64,000 nt of DNA from Culex pipiens pallens (Eukaryota; Arthropoda; Insecta; Diptera; Culicidae). The position numbers and the translations under genes were made by a program. Of the stretch, positions 12,441 through 25,058 are shown in pieces; the first letter of the stretch is position 1; each line of letters opens with the position of its first letter. Under the pieces are notes generated by a model. That model saw nothing but the letters and a program-made list of their open reading frames with translations. It did no database searches and had not been told where the DNA came from. The stretch covers positions 191,975,909 through 192,039,908 of the forward strand of contig NC_068938.1 in assembly GCF_016801865.2 (NCBI RefSeq), read 5' to 3'.

Positions 12441-12902
12441 CACCCAACTGGCAGTCGCATGATTGTGATGCATGGCGGCATGAAAGTATATCAGAATCTG
12501 CATGAAATCTGTCCTCATGCATTTTTTGCGATATAGGAGTATGACATTTTTGCCCGTTACCGACAATTATCGACATTACCGACGGCTATTGGTTGTATTT
12601 CACAAAAAAAAAACACTTAGCAGAACGAGGAATGAACCACCAACTTCTTGGTTATTGATCCGACACGCTACCACCGCGCCATGGACGCTTGATGAAAAGT
12701 GAGTGAAAGAGCACCAACATATGCTTCTCTTTGAAGGGGACGGGCCAGCTTTATATGTGTTGGTGAGAACTGTAGATCGCTGAAATTTTTACACGCGGGC
12801 AAAAATGATCTACGGGCTTGCTGCAAAAAATGTTATAAAATATGACATTTTCTGCAGCAAATCCAATGTTGCAGATTTTGAGATATATTTTTCCTTTGGG
12901 TG
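12441..12902. mobile_element. MITE with internal tRNA-like segment, copy 1
   Basis: It starts CACCCAACTGGC and ends CCTTTGGGTG. It is a close direct relative of 13028-13498, sharing the ATGATTGTGATGCATGGCGG start block and the ATATATTTTTCCTTTGGGTG end. The flanks do not show a TA pair, so an end may have eroded. An inverted tRNA-like stretch lies at about 12630-12695. Confidence 0.7.
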
Positions 12903-13027
12903 AAATAAGGCCGATGCAAATATTTAAAAAAGGGGGGCAAAAAAATAAAAAAATATAAAAATTTAAATAACAAGCCATAGTCTTCACATTTAAATGAAAA
13001 AAGTGTTTTAAAATGCATTTTACACTA

Positions 13028-13498
13028 CACCCAAACGGCGGTCGCATGATTGTGATGCATGGCGGCATGAAAGTATATCAGAATCTGCATGAAAACTGTC
13101 CTCATGCATTTTTTGCGATATAGGGGTGTGACATTTTTGCCCGTTACCGACAATTATCGACATTACCGACGGCTTTTTGGTTGTATTTCACAAAAAAAAA
13201 CCTTTATCAAAACGAGGATTGAACCACCAACTTCTTGATTACTAATCCAAAACGCTACCACCGCGCCATGGACGCTTGATGAAATGTGAGTGAAAGAGCA
13301 CCAAAATATTCTTCTCTTTGGAGTGTTGCTCGGGGACGGGCCAACATTATATGTGTTGGTGAGAACTACAGATCGCTGATATGTTTACACGCGGGCAAAA
13401 ATGATCTAAGGGCTTGCTGCAAAAAATGTTATGAAATGTGACATTTTCTGCAGCAAATCCACTGTTGTAGATTTTGAGATATATTTTTCCTTTGGGTG
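13028..13498. mobile_element. TA-flanked MITE with internal tRNA-like segment, copy 2
   Basis: TA at 13026-13027 and 13499-13500 flanks ends CACCCAAACGGC and CCTTTGGGTG. TA duplication fits the Tc1/mariner-type class, although other TA-specific families exist. No transposase. It is nested in 12908-14140 and very like 12441-12902, so the same family inserted twice within about 600 bp, or local duplication occurred. Confidence 0.85.
13208..13282 (-). ncRNA. tRNA-like segment inside MITE (degenerate)
   Basis: On the minus strand an A-box-like TGGCGCGGTGGTAGCG is followed by a loop TTAGTAA and a B-box GGTTCAATCC with tRNA-like spacing. The loop would give anticodon AGT, with four of five anticodon-stem pairs possible. 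The T stem and acceptor stem do not pair, so this is not a functional tRNA. It may be a captured SINE head or a pol III promoter relic. Confidence 0.4.
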
Positions 13499-14140
13499 TA
13501 GTTCAGTTCGACGTCGTCGTGCTATCTTGTCGCACCCGCCATTTTGACGTTCCGAGAAAAACGCGTTTTAATGTTTGACCATGAAGATTCAAAAACGAGA
13601 GCACGCAATGTAAACAATAACAAAACCCGTTTTGTTTTGGGCACCATTCTGTGCATTGTCCCAAAGTTTGGTTGAAGTTGGTTGCTGGAGTCCCGAGTTA
13701 TAATAACAAATGTTTACGGTAGTCTAGCTTGTACGTGCGACAAACGCATCCTGACTTTCCTGGCCTGAAATCCCTTTGGCCTTTTGTCGCACTTACATCA
13801 ATTTTCATGGAGTGACAAGATAGCACGACAAGATTGAAACTACTTTCATATGTAAAGTGACAAAAATGCACGGAGTTTTCTCGGTTTTTGTTGAATATCT
13901 CAGGATTGAAATAGAATTTTGGGGATCTGTGAAGGTCAAAAGGTGAGGCATTGTGAGCTGCACAAAATGGCGTTCTTAACTCAATTTGGCCCAAAATGCA
14001 CGTACGACAAGTTAGCACGATGGCGACGAGTTGTTTTACAATCTCTAGTTTTCAAAAAATCTAAGATCTGACAAAAACAAAAATTGTATCGAAAAAAAAA
14101 GACAAAAGACAAAAACTTTTAAAAATATTTGTACCAGCCT

Positions 14141-16754
14141 AATAAGAAGCAAAATCAAATTTGCATTTTTTTAAATATGCCATTTCAAATTATTAAGTTA
14201 TTACAATATTACCTGATGAAAACTCACCAAAGAAAACACACGCAAAATAAGAATGTGTTTTCTTTGTCACCGAACAAAACCAAGCAATTTACATCAAGAG
14301 CAAAATAATAAAAACGTTTTTTTTTTGAAAATCGTATAAATTATTTTCAAAATATCGCCAGTTGAAAAATGAGCGCTTATTAGTTATCACTGAAAAAAAA
14401 ACTCGTTCTAACAAAATTTATATTTAAAGTGGCGGGATCTCGAAAAACAACTTTTTTTAAATTCTCTTTTTGAAAGTTGCGAAATTCTAGAGAATTGCTT
14501 ACCTGAATGTCAAATTATTCATTTTTACATGATGTAAGGTGTTGAAATATGTGAAGGGACCTCAAATGGCTTAAACTTATTATATTTTTATTTAGGTTTT
14601 AAAATCAATATGCTGAATATGAAAAAAAAAATTAGTTTAAACAATTAGGCACCTCAGCTAAAATGAGCAAAACAGCACTCAGCCCAACTAAACCTGCCAA
14701 AATATATCCCCAACCACTTTCAAGTCGCACAATTCTGAATGAAACTGCACCTCAAAACAACATCTCAAGAAGCTCACCTTTACCTCCACACGCAGCGTCA
14801 CACACACCGATGCGGTACATTGAGTTGGCAATTAAGGCGCTTCGGAATAACAACAAACAGCAACGACAGCAATAATCGTTCTTCCCTCCCGCCTTGAGCG
14901 TAATTAAAGGGAAAGTTCATTGAGCAAAGAAGTGCTTGAATTTGGGTCTCTTCAGTGCGCCAAAATGCCAAAATGCCTCAACGGGGACAGTCACAATTTT
15001 GAACGCTCCCCGTGGTTCTACCTGGTGAGAACTTTTGCGGATGTTTTGGGGGACTTTATCGAGTGTGTAGTAAATACAGGAATTTGCCTGTTACTCTTCT
15101 TCTTCGGTCATTATAAGTATGTTGCAGTTTGGGCCTGAATGATTACCCGGTATGGGAACGGGAAACTGCAAGGATGGTGAGTCTGTTTTTGACTTGAGGC
15201 TCATTTAATACTCAAGAATTGGTTGCGAATCCAGTTTAGGACGTGCTACCCTAAATTGTTAAATTTTATTGCATCGTTTCTGGTAGGATCATTATCTGGA
15301 TGAGTATTCTTGCGATGGTGTCCTGATATTGTGGGAAAATTCGCAAACTCATCCGTGTTTGTTTTCTTCCTTGTGAATACATTGTAGTAATGGGGGAATT
15401 AACCCTCAACAATCAATCCTAAACGATGAATTTAGTGACTTCCTACGATCATACTTATTGTAGCTAGAAGAGAAGAAGGTCTAAAAACTACTAAAAGAAA
15501 TTGCAATAAAATGGTCAGCAGAAGGTTAATTAATGCCTTTTTCCATGGATCTGATAAAACTAGCTCAAACTATTCATTAACGGACATTTATCCAACGATT
15601 ATTTCTACATTTGGAATTTTCCTGTTGAGAAACCACAAAGTTCTAAGAAAACCACCAAAAACCCCGCTCCATGTCTGCAGTTCTTGACATGTGCCCCCGG
15701 AACAAAAGGTGCACCCTAGGGGAACGTGGCCATTTTTCCTAGTTCCCTCTGGGAGGTGACATCAAATATCTGGAGCGTGACGTGTGCCAGCCACATTTCA
15801 GCTGCAGCTGCTGTTCCGTACGCCTTAACCGCGACTGCCAGTAAGTTTCTTAGCACTTTATGTTCACACTTTGTAACTCCAGAGGGCGACAAGAAGCGGT
15901 TTCCTGAGGGGCGGTGCAAGTGGCGTCGGTGACGTCGTTCGGCAACACTTTACATGATTTGGGTGAGTGACCGTATTTGGCCGAAGGATGGCGGGTTCTC
16001 GTCGACGGTGAGTTATCTATGGATCTAAGGAGGTTAATTTTAGTATTACGTTGGGACGATGGTTATGACTTAGTAACATTCTTTTGAAAAAATGTGCTTC
16101 AAAAAGAGCCAGACATTTCGAAATGTTTTGGTATTATTAAAACTTGGCTCAGTGGAAACATTCTAATAATATTGTTTCAAAAACATTATTTGCGAAAAAT
16201 GTCATATTTTTCTCATTATTTTACGTTTGAATTATAAAATAGTGCCAGCCGAAATTGTCTGATCTTAGCAATTCCATACAAAATGAGCCACTTTCTACCA
16301 TTCGACTGGGCCTAACATTTAGTATTACGCCTATTTGTTAGACTTGATTCCAATTTTTTTAATATGTTTTGGAAAACATCATTAAATTTCACAAACGTTT
16401 AATTTTTCAACATTGAAAACTGGACTGGAGATATTGGTACTAGAAAATGTGGAAGTTATTGCAAAGTTAAAAAAAATATCAAAACTTTTCTTTTTTTCTA
16501 TTTGCTGAGATCCAGCCAAATAGAATTTAAATTTCGACAAACTGAGTTTAATTTCAGTTAAGCACAACTGACGATGTATCGAAACTAATTTGTTCGATTT
16601 CTGATGTAAAAAATGTGAAATTTTCTATTTTATTAAAATATAAAAAAATAGAACAAGTAGAAAAATTCGAAGGACTTCAACGCTATTTTTGAACCTTTTA
16701 AATGTTTTCATGTAATGGAAAAAGCAAAACATATGTTAAAACTTTTTTATGCTA
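14141..16754. other. Mixed unique sequence, no gene recognised
   Basis: 14650-14880 and 15640-15970 are less A+T-rich. A 70-codon frame (14663-14875) and overlapping opposite frames at 15716-15932 exist, but none has a recognisable domain. At about 16300-16345 a decayed centre of the foldback family is visible (CCTAACATTTAGTATTACGC). Confidence 0.4.
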
Positions 16755-17106
16755 AGGCCGATGCAAATATTTTCAAAGTTTTTGTTTTTCGGCTCTGGTT
16801 GATTGGGAGCCATGCTCATTAAATTTCAATGAAAAATGTGTTTAAAATGCATTTAACACTCGCAGTTTTGCAATTATAGCAGTTTTGCAATTATAAGTTT
16901 AAAAAAAAATGATTTGACGGAAATGAAAAAAATGTGAACAAAGACTTTTCGCGGTACACTAAAAATTGAAAAAAAGATCAATACATTTTTTAATAAACCC
17001 AAACACGCTTAAAATAATTCTTAACGCAAGGGAATGCATTTAAAATTGATTTCCGCTGATTTCGCTTGAAATTCCATTGAAATTTTGAAGTTATTTGTAC
17101 CAGCCT
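16755..17106. mobile_element. TA-flanked MITE, 352 bp
   Basis: It starts AGGCCGATGCAAATA and ends with the near inverse TATTTGTACCAGCCT, between TA pairs at 16753-16754 and 17107-17108. There is a short internal direct repeat of GCAGTTTTGCAATTATA. No coding capacity. The same termini bound 12908-14140. Confidence 0.75.
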
Positions 17107-18654
17107 TATAATTTGAAACGGTGCAATTTAAAAAAATGTAATTATTGATATTTTTTTGGCATATGGATTTCATGGACTAAGTTTCATACAAATTTCAAAA
17201 AAAAATACTTAGAAAAGTTGTTTTTAGCCAAGTAATGATTTTTTTAACAATGGTAATTTCTGGATAGTTTCAAAAAATCATGAAGTACCGAACTTTGTAA
17301 ATTGTTGATAAAATGCACGTTTTTTAAATTTTATGCATTTTAGGTTAGATTTTTTTTTTACTTTTAAGAAAAGAAAAAACTTTTAAGAAATTCGTTCTTT
17401 GATTTTAGTTTTTTGAAACTGAGAATATTCTTAACAAGTTTTTTTTTTTGAACATTGATGATCCATTTTTTTATTGCTGATAAACTTGCTACCCACCAGT
17501 CAATGATATCTTGGAAGATACTGATCTTATTTTAATGTTAAATAATAAAACTTGTAGGAAATTTTCTCGAATATAATAACTTTTTTTAAGGGTTGAAGTT
17601 GAATTTTTAAACGTTTTTCAAAAGGAATTTTTAATCCTTGTCTAAAAGAGAAAATTGTAGATTTTTTTCAGGTCCTAAAAAATATTATTTTTAGGTTGGA
17701 CGAGGATGGTCATCCTTAAAAAAAACATTTTTTTTTGTTGATAATTTACCTACAAATGGCTTTGCAATTTATCAACAGTTTGTTTTTGGAAAAAAATTTG
17801 AGGGATTTTTTTTAATTCCTAGCTTTGCGAAAAACTAAACGTTATTTTCCATCTAAAAAAAATAAAAAAAAAAAAACTAAAAAGTTGAAGAAGGCAAGCT
17901 TTGTAAAAATAAGTTTTTGTGGTAAAAGTTTCAACAGCAATTCCCCACGAAAACAGCAGATTCGAAAAAAAAGTTCTCCGATCGAGCTCAAAATTTTTCT
18001 AGGGGGTCCCTTGGCCAAAATAATTAGACCCGTATTTTATTGTTTGGCCATTAGGGTGACCTACGCCGTATTAGGGTGGTCCGAAAAATGGCTTTTTTTG
18101 TCGATTTTCGCAAAAACCACTTTTTAAAAAAAATCATATCTTCGCGCCATTTCATCCGATTTTAGTTGTCTTAGGCGAAAAACAAAGGTGATTAGTTTGG
18201 CTATTTGTGAAAAATAGTAATAAGTTCCAAAAAAATAGCTAAACATTTGAAAAGGTCGTATGAAATCTTAAAATGCTGTTTTGAAGGCCTCGGGATCAAA
18301 GAGCCTATGTCTGAAAATATTTTTATCAGATTTCTGGGAAAGTTTTTCATGACATATCAAAAAATGGTGAAGTTATGTTTACAATACTGTTTACAATACT
18401 TGAAAATAAAAACTGGGTTTTTCAACACGCCACGCGCAAAAATGAGAAAAATTATGAAAACGGGAAAAATCGACTTTTTCACTAAAACTACGATAACTTC
18501 AAAATTTCAGCATCATCGTTTAGCTAAGTTTTTTAATTCTTATTTTCAAGTATATTTGAATCTACAAATCACCAGAATTTGAAAGTAGTATTACTTTCAA
18601 TTTTAAGACGACTATTCTATTGGGTAGCTGATGATCAGGCACATCTATAATTGA
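17107..18654. other. A+T-rich sequence with a repeated GGTCCGAAAAA-type block
   Basis: Around 18047-18090, TTAGGGTGACC and TTAGGGTGGTCCGAAAAA occur in near-tandem, a pattern seen at ends of dispersed insect repeats. The 111-codon frame at 18247-18582 has no recognised domain and is rich in AAA/TTT codons. No gene supported. Confidence 0.4.
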
Positions 18655-18790
18655 TTATTTTTAATAATGCCTTCGATTGAATTACGATGTAACACACAGC
18701 TGAAAAGAACTCTAAAACTCTGTTATGTACCTAAATAAACTTTTACAGATTCACATCATAACAAACATTGTAACAGTTAAAATCAACCAG
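18655..18790 (+). mobile_element. Non-LTR retroelement 3' end fragment
   Basis: It shares AACACACAGCTG, AACTCTAAAACTCTGTTATG and following text with the 3' UTR of the gag element at about 45870-45925. No gag or RT sequence precedes it, so this is a heavily 5'-truncated copy, the usual outcome of incomplete reverse transcription. Confidence 0.65.
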
Positions 18791-18966
18791 TTTTGGTTTG
18801 GATTTGGAGGTTTAGTGACGGATTCCGTTTCGAAAAATTTAAGCTGTGATTTAAACTTCAACAACAACTCTTTTTAACAAGGGTCGAATCCATTTTCTGT
18901 TGCATAAAAGTTGGTGACTCTGACTCAAACGCTACAGCTTTACTTATCTAGCTTTTTAGGCTAGTA

Positions 18967-21231
18967 GAGCAGTTCTCTACGGAATCGGTATTTTTTCTTT
19001 AATTTTAATTTTTGTATTTTTTAATCTGGATGAATCTTTTTTGGTGCCTTCGGTATGCCCAAAGAAGCCATTTTGCATCATTATTTTGTCCATATAATTT
19101 TCCATTCAAATTTGGCAGCTGTTCATACAAAAATGATATGTGAAAATTCAAAAATCTGTATCTTTTGAAGGATTTTTTTGATCGAGTTGGTGTCTTCGGC
19201 AAAGTTGTAGGTATGGATATGGACTACACTGAAAAAAAATGCTACACGGTAAAAAAATTTTTGGTGATTTTTTATTTAACTTTTTGTCACTATAACTTGA
19301 TTTGCAAAAAACACTATTTTTAATTTTTTTTTATTTTTTGATATGTTTTAGAGGACATAAAATACCAACTTTTCAGAAATTTCCGGAATGGGCAAAAAAT
19401 CTTTGACCGAGTTATGATTTTTTGAATCAATACTGATTTTTTCAAAAAATCGAAATATCGGTCGCAAAAATTTTTCAACTTCATTTTTCGATGTAAAATC
19501 GAATTTGCAATCAAAAATTACTTTAGTGAAATTTTGATAAAGTGCACCGTTTTCAAGTTATAGCCATTTTTAGGTAATTTTTTTGAAAATAGTCGCAGTT
19601 TTTCATTTTTTTAAATTAGTGCCCATGTTTGCCCACCTTTGAAAAAAATATTTTTGAAAAGCTGAGAAAATTCTCTATATTTTGCTTTATTGAACTTTGT
19701 TGATGCGACCGATAGTTGCTGAGATATTGCTATGCAAAGGCTAAAAAACAGGAAAATTGATGTTTTCTAAGTCTCACCCAAACAACCCAACATTTTCTAA
19801 TGTCGATATCTCAGCAACTATAGGTCCGATTTACAATGTTAAAACATGAAACATTCGTGAAATTTTCCGATCTTTTCGAAAAAAATATTTTCAAAAATTT
19901 AAAATTAAGACTAACATTTTAAACGGGCCAAACATTCAATATTACGCCCATTTGAAATGTTAGTCTTGATTTTAAATTTTTGAAAATATTTTTTTCGAAA
20001 AGATCGGAAAATTTCACGAATGTTTCATGTTTTAACATTGTAAATCGGACCTATAGTTGCTGAGATATCGACATTAGAAAATGTTGGGTTGTTTGTGTGA
20101 GACTTAGAAAACATCAATTTTCCTGTTTTTTAGCCTTTGCATAGCAATATCTCAGCAACTATGGGTCGCATCAACAAAGTTCAATAAAGCAAAATATAAT
20201 CTAATCTAATCTAATCGAACACAAGCGCAGCCAGTCCGAAGAAAGCATCCTGGAAGAACTTGCGGTTAGATTACGCCTCAAGTCCTTTCTTGTCTATATT
20301 AATAATTGCAGTACATCCGAGTAACCCCAAAAATGTACAGCAAAAATTAAAGCGGCCAGGCCTACTGCGTTGCATTAACCGCAGAGACAGATTTGGTGAA
20401 CGGATCACATTTCACAGAATCAACAGGGGAGGAAGGATGCGTGGACATACCGTACCAAACGCTCCGAATCAGTTAGGTGTGGTGTGTAAGTGTAAATTGG
20501 CAATACGCCCAAAGTTCAATAAAGCAAAATATAGAGAATTTTCTCAGCTTTTCAAAAATATTTTTTTCAAAGGTGGGCAAACATGGGCACTAATTTAAAA
20601 AAATGAAAACTGCGACTATTTTCAAAAAAGTTACCTAAAAATGGCTATAACTTGAAAACGGTGCACTTTATCAAAAATTCACTAGAGTACTTTTTGATTG
20701 CAAATTCGATTTTACATCGAAAAATGAAGTTGAAAAATTTTTGCGACCGTTATTTCGATTTTTTGAAAAAATCAGTATTGATTCAAAAAATCATAACTCG
20801 GTCAAAGATTTTTTGCCCATTCTGGAAATTTCTGAAAAGTTGGCATTTTATGTCCTCTAAAACATATCAAAAAATAAAAAAAATTAAAAATAGTGTTTTT
20901 TTGCAAATCAAGTTTTACTGACAAAAAGTTAAATTAAAAATCACCAAATTTTTTAACGGTGTATCATTTTTTTTTTCAGTGTAGTCCATATCCATACCTA
21001 TAACTTTGTCGAAGACACCAACTCGATCAAAAAATTCCTTCAAAAGATACAGATTTTTGAATTTTCACATATCATTTTTGTATGGACTGCTGCCAAATTT
21101 GTATGGAAAATTATATGGACAAACTAATGATGCAAAATGGCTTCTTTGAGCATACCGAAGGCACCAAAAAAGTTTCAGCCGGATTAAAAAATACAAAAAA
21201 ATCGAATGACCGAAATCTCAGAGAATTGCTC
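18967..21231. mobile_element. Long foldback element carrying a nested SINE-like insert
   Basis: Ends are GAGCAGTTCTCT and AGAGAATTGCTC. The arm about 18967-19915 is inverted at about 19960-21231, interrupted by 20199-20509. The centre reads through a short GACTAACATTT palindrome. Arms are highly similar: minus frame 19320-19514 and plus frame 20652-20921 encode nearly the same peptide, which reflects symmetry and not genes. The same family is at 30359-31883 and, as a half element, at 26325-27799. No transposase. Confidence 0.85.
20199..20509 (-). mobile_element. SINE-like insert, 311 bp, with 24-bp target duplication
   Basis: The same 24 bases occur at 20175-20198 and 20510-20533, exactly where the foldback arm is interrupted. 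TCTAA units at the left edge correspond to a TTAGA tail on the minus strand. The interior matches 586-1017 through the GCGCAGCCA, GCGGCCAGGCCTACTGC and AACAGGGGAGGAAG blocks. The insertion is younger than the foldback element. The 112-codon plus frame across it is accidental. Confidence 0.85.
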
Positions 21232-22364
21232 AGTATTTTTTATCTTGAAAAAAAAAAAAAAAAAAAATGGTGTAAAAATATAAGCAAACACTCAAAAACT
21301 ACAGATTTTAAAGTTAAATGTTGTCATGCGTTTTTTTTTTTGTTGGACGAATCAAAAAGTTGGTTTTTGTCCTGTATCATACTTTCTGCATTAAATTTTA
21401 CTTCGACGAACACATATTTTTACTGACGTATTCTCAAAAAAATGCTAGTAAATTCAAATTTTTCGCCAATTTTATGCACACATTGCACAATATCAGACAC
21501 CCTCAGCAGCTGGTTCTCGCCGGTAATTAAGGAGCCATTTTTAATAACCCACATCCCCCGCATGATTCGCATCAGCGCAATGTAACTTCAACGACTTTTT
21601 CTACTCAACGGTTGAAAACGAAAAAAAAGCTAAGCAAAAAAGGCCAGGACCTGATATGTTTCTGATGGTGATACTCTACCAGGTTAAGGGGACCACCACC
21701 ACCATCATCAGTAGCGCAACAGTCTGCCGGCAAGGACGACCAGGTTGATCTGCCGCTGCTGCTGCTGGTCGGTCTGAGCAAACCAGCCAACATATACAGG
21801 GCAAGGTCTGCCGCTGAAGATTGTCAATCAATTTATGCACACCTGGCTGAGCTGCTTCAAAGCCGCTGACGGCGACGCTACTTGAAGATCGTCAACGACC
21901 TGCAACGTCGACTTCAACAACAACGGTGAAAGAGGTTTGCCTCTTTTCAGACGCGAGAGTATCCTTTATGGTTGGGGAAGAGGAGAGAAAAAAATCTCGT
22001 ATAAATATGATAAAATGTGATTGAAATTTGTGAACCGTTACCAGCCAGCTGCTGACGGTTCAAGAAAAATCCCTCCGATATGGGTGGTGGGGGGCTTTTG
22101 CCGTCGCTGGACTGGAAGAAGCCAATCAGGTGAATCGTAATGTGATATGGTTAAAAATTTGAGCTTCGTTGATTGCAATAAATGTGAGCGCGAAGGGATT
22201 GTCGCGTACCGTTAGTAGAGAGCATTTAAGTGTCATTAAATTTGGGGAATCACTTTGATTTCGATAAAAGTTGGTGTTCTAAAATCTTGATACTCTTAAA
22301 TAATATTGTTTCTAGTACAGTTTTCCCTGCAACATTCCTCGACTGACCCAGTTAGCCTCACATA
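21232..22364. other. Spacer with GC-richer, trinucleotide-rich patch
   Basis: 21590-21960 contains ACCACCACC and CTGCTGCTGCTG runs and balanced composition that might be old exonic or regulatory DNA. No frame has a recognisable domain. Confidence 0.4.
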
Positions 22365-22366
22365 TA

Positions 22367-23315
22367 GGGGAGAGTGGGGAGACTTGATCCCCTTTTTTTT
22401 TGTATCGCACATAACTCTGTCAATTTCTCACAAAACTATGATCTTTTTGCATGAATTGAAAGCTTAAACATTCAACTATGTTTGGCTGATAAGGGTATTT
22501 CATCAGATAAACTCTTAGAATAATGACAAGCGTTTTAAAAAAATATTCTAAACCGGCATTTTCAAAATGTTGGGGGTAATTTGATCCCCCTTTCAACATT
22601 TTGAAGAAATCTTAAGCAAAATTTTTCTTATTAATCCAAACTTTTAATTTTCTATAAGATACAGCAATTTCACATTAAACCTGTACGTTTGTGTTCAAAA
22701 TATAACAAGTTTAGCTTGTAAAATATTTGAAAACTTAAAATTTTCTTTTTAAGACCAAAATTGAGCATGTTTACAAAAGCAGGTAATTTTTGTTTACAAA
22801 ACTTTAGAAAAATGGTTCAAGCTGCAGTTAGTTATGTACAACTATACTAAAGGAAACTATGTACGAAAACCCAGCCAAATTATTTAATCTTGAGGCTGAT
22901 TCCAGTGACTGTAAAAATGCAGGGATCAAGTCTCCCTAAACGCACTTTTTTAAACAATTGATTGTAAAAATAGTATGACGATAAATTTAACTTCAAATGC
23001 GTAAGGGTTTTGGAGTTGATATATTTATCAAACAATTCATGTATAAAAAATATTTTTTGGAATAATTTTTCAGTGTTTTCTATACTTATCAAAACAAAGA
23101 AAAAAGATCTCTTGGGAGTTTTTTGCAGCACTTCTTAGAAAAATGTGTGTAACTCAATCTAAACATTTTAATTTTTTTTTCTTTGTTTTCTACAATGAGT
23201 TTTAGTCCATTTCGCACAACTTTCTAGAACAAAGCTAATTGTTTTACCCACATGCTGACGAGATGCAGGCTTGGGATCAAGTCTCCCCGGGGATCAAGTC
23301 TCCCCACTCTCCCCT
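22367..23315. mobile_element. TA-flanked DNA element, 949 bp, perfect 26-bp terminal inverted repeats
   Basis: TA at 22365-22366 and 23316-23317 flanks ends beginning GGGGAGAGTGGGGAGACTTG. The first 26 bases match exactly in inverse at 23290-23315. The GATCAAGTCTCC motif recurs internally at about 22922 and just inside the right end, as expected of transposase-binding repeats. No transposase frame. The perfect ends suggest a relatively young copy. Confidence 0.9.
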
Positions 23316-23317
23316 AC

Positions 23318-25058
23318 CTGAGAACGGAAATCGAATCTGATTCCGAACTCGCTTCCAAGCCAACCACATGACACCGATTCCAGCGTAAAAACGCCAAATC
23401 AAACCGATTCCCAGAGTGGGAAATCTCTATTAGTTCACCCTCCTTCTCGAGTTTCCGGAGGTTGCAGGTTGATCCCCGGGGTCACACCAAAATGCACAGG
23501 CATTCGCTCAACAATTACGCCCAGCGGGACCTCGCGCAGAAGTAAATAGTGCAAAAACATAAAAACTGCAAACAAAAAACCTCGAGAAAATCCTGCAGAA
23601 GAAAAACGCTCCCGGGCGGCAGATGGCACCCGTCCTACAAGGCGGAGAGGAGCGTTTTTTTTTTCTCTTTCCTGGTCTGCACTGCATTTCAGGCGCAGCT
23701 TTGGCGAAGATTTGTGCGATAATCCCACGACCCGCAGAGTTCAAGACAACACCGGCGAAGGCTCGCTGCCCCCGAGGGGGCACGTCCGTCCAAGCGTCGG
23801 TGATGGAAACGGAAAACAAGATTTTGTTTTAATTGTTTTAATTTAGTGATTTTTTATTTAAATAATGGACATTTTATTTCAAGTATTTGTACCTTCAAAA
23901 TATCTTTTAAAATGAGAGGGCAACAAATTTCAATCAAATGCAAATTTTAAAGAAAAAAATAATAAGGTTTATTACTTAAAATCAAATAATGCCGTTGTAA
24001 CGAAAGGAGGCGAATAAATAAAAAAAGCGGCTCATGGAATCACATTTCAATGACACCACACCAGTACAAATGCTTAACTATCATTGATTTTTTTTAAATC
24101 TTAGATTTAAAAAAACAAAATTGCCGATTTTTTTAGATATCACGGAAGGTCCATTATTTTTAAACTGGTTCAATCATGCTTTTGATTGATATAAATGCAT
24201 GAAAATGCATTTTACATTAGGTTCTTTATTTTTTCTTATTTTGAATTCTGGCACCACAGATTATAAATTATAATTATAAAATTATACTATTCGATATTCT
24301 GCAAATATATGACAGTAATGAATAAAGCATTTTGTGATACTTTTTATTTCCAAATTTTGAAACATTGGCTTTGTTTTTTTGTTCCCCCACAGCCCTTTAC
24401 CAGAGCCGTAAAATAAATTAATTAACCCTCTACTGCCCAAATTTTTTTTTCGAAAAAAATTATTTTTCCCGTGTTCAGGAGGGCATTTTTAGCAACTTTT
24501 GTTCTACGAAAAACTTTACTTCTCTTGTTTTATGTTTTTCTTGTTTTATTTTTAGTATTTTAATTTGCATTTATCTTGTTTAGTTTATGTTTGTTTTTGG
24601 TAGTATTTGGCCTATTCTACCACCTTATATAATTACTTTTTGCCTATCTAATTTTTTCACGTTTTTACAGTCACTTTTTCAATTTTTTGCATGTTTTTCA
24701 CATTTTCTGCTATAGAATGGCACCATCATCATTTAGATTGTAAAAAAAGTGCGTAGAGGCATAGTCTGGGACACTACAAAAATTACTGCATACTTCTTTT
24801 TACTGAAAATATAGGAAATGTTAGTAAAAAAACACAGCCAAAGTTGACCTTTAATAAAATGACATTTTTAAAAACATTGGCAAAGTCACATAAAACAAGT
24901 TAAACTTCCAACCCTAAAATAATAACAAGATTTAGACCTAATCTTTCAATGAAATTATGGAAATCATCAAATACGAATGAACGTTATATACATTAGAAAA
25001 AAAAAACTGAAAATTTGGTCTTTTGATTTTGGATTGGCTTTTCTACCAATACTGAAGG
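23318..25058. other. Spacer: GC-rich patch then A+T-rich repeat
   Basis: 23420-23830 is GC-richer and open in three overlapping frames on both strands, none with a recognised domain. 24420-24930 starts AACCCTCTACTGCCCAAA and looks like a dispersed repeat of unknown type. Confidence 0.4.

Larger units (their letters stand above)
12908..14140. mobile_element. Larger MITE hosting a nested insertion
   Basis: It begins AGGCCGATGCAAATA and ends TATTTGTACCAGCCT, the same termini as 16755-17106. Before the nested element the interior also matches that copy (AAATGAAAAA-GTGTTT-AAAATGCATTT). The MITE at 13028-13498 is inserted inside. The right flank is AA and not TA, so the outer limits are tentative. 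The rest of the interior, 13500-14120, is less A+T-rich; the 106-codon minus frame at 13698-14018 has no recognised homology. Confidence 0.5.
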
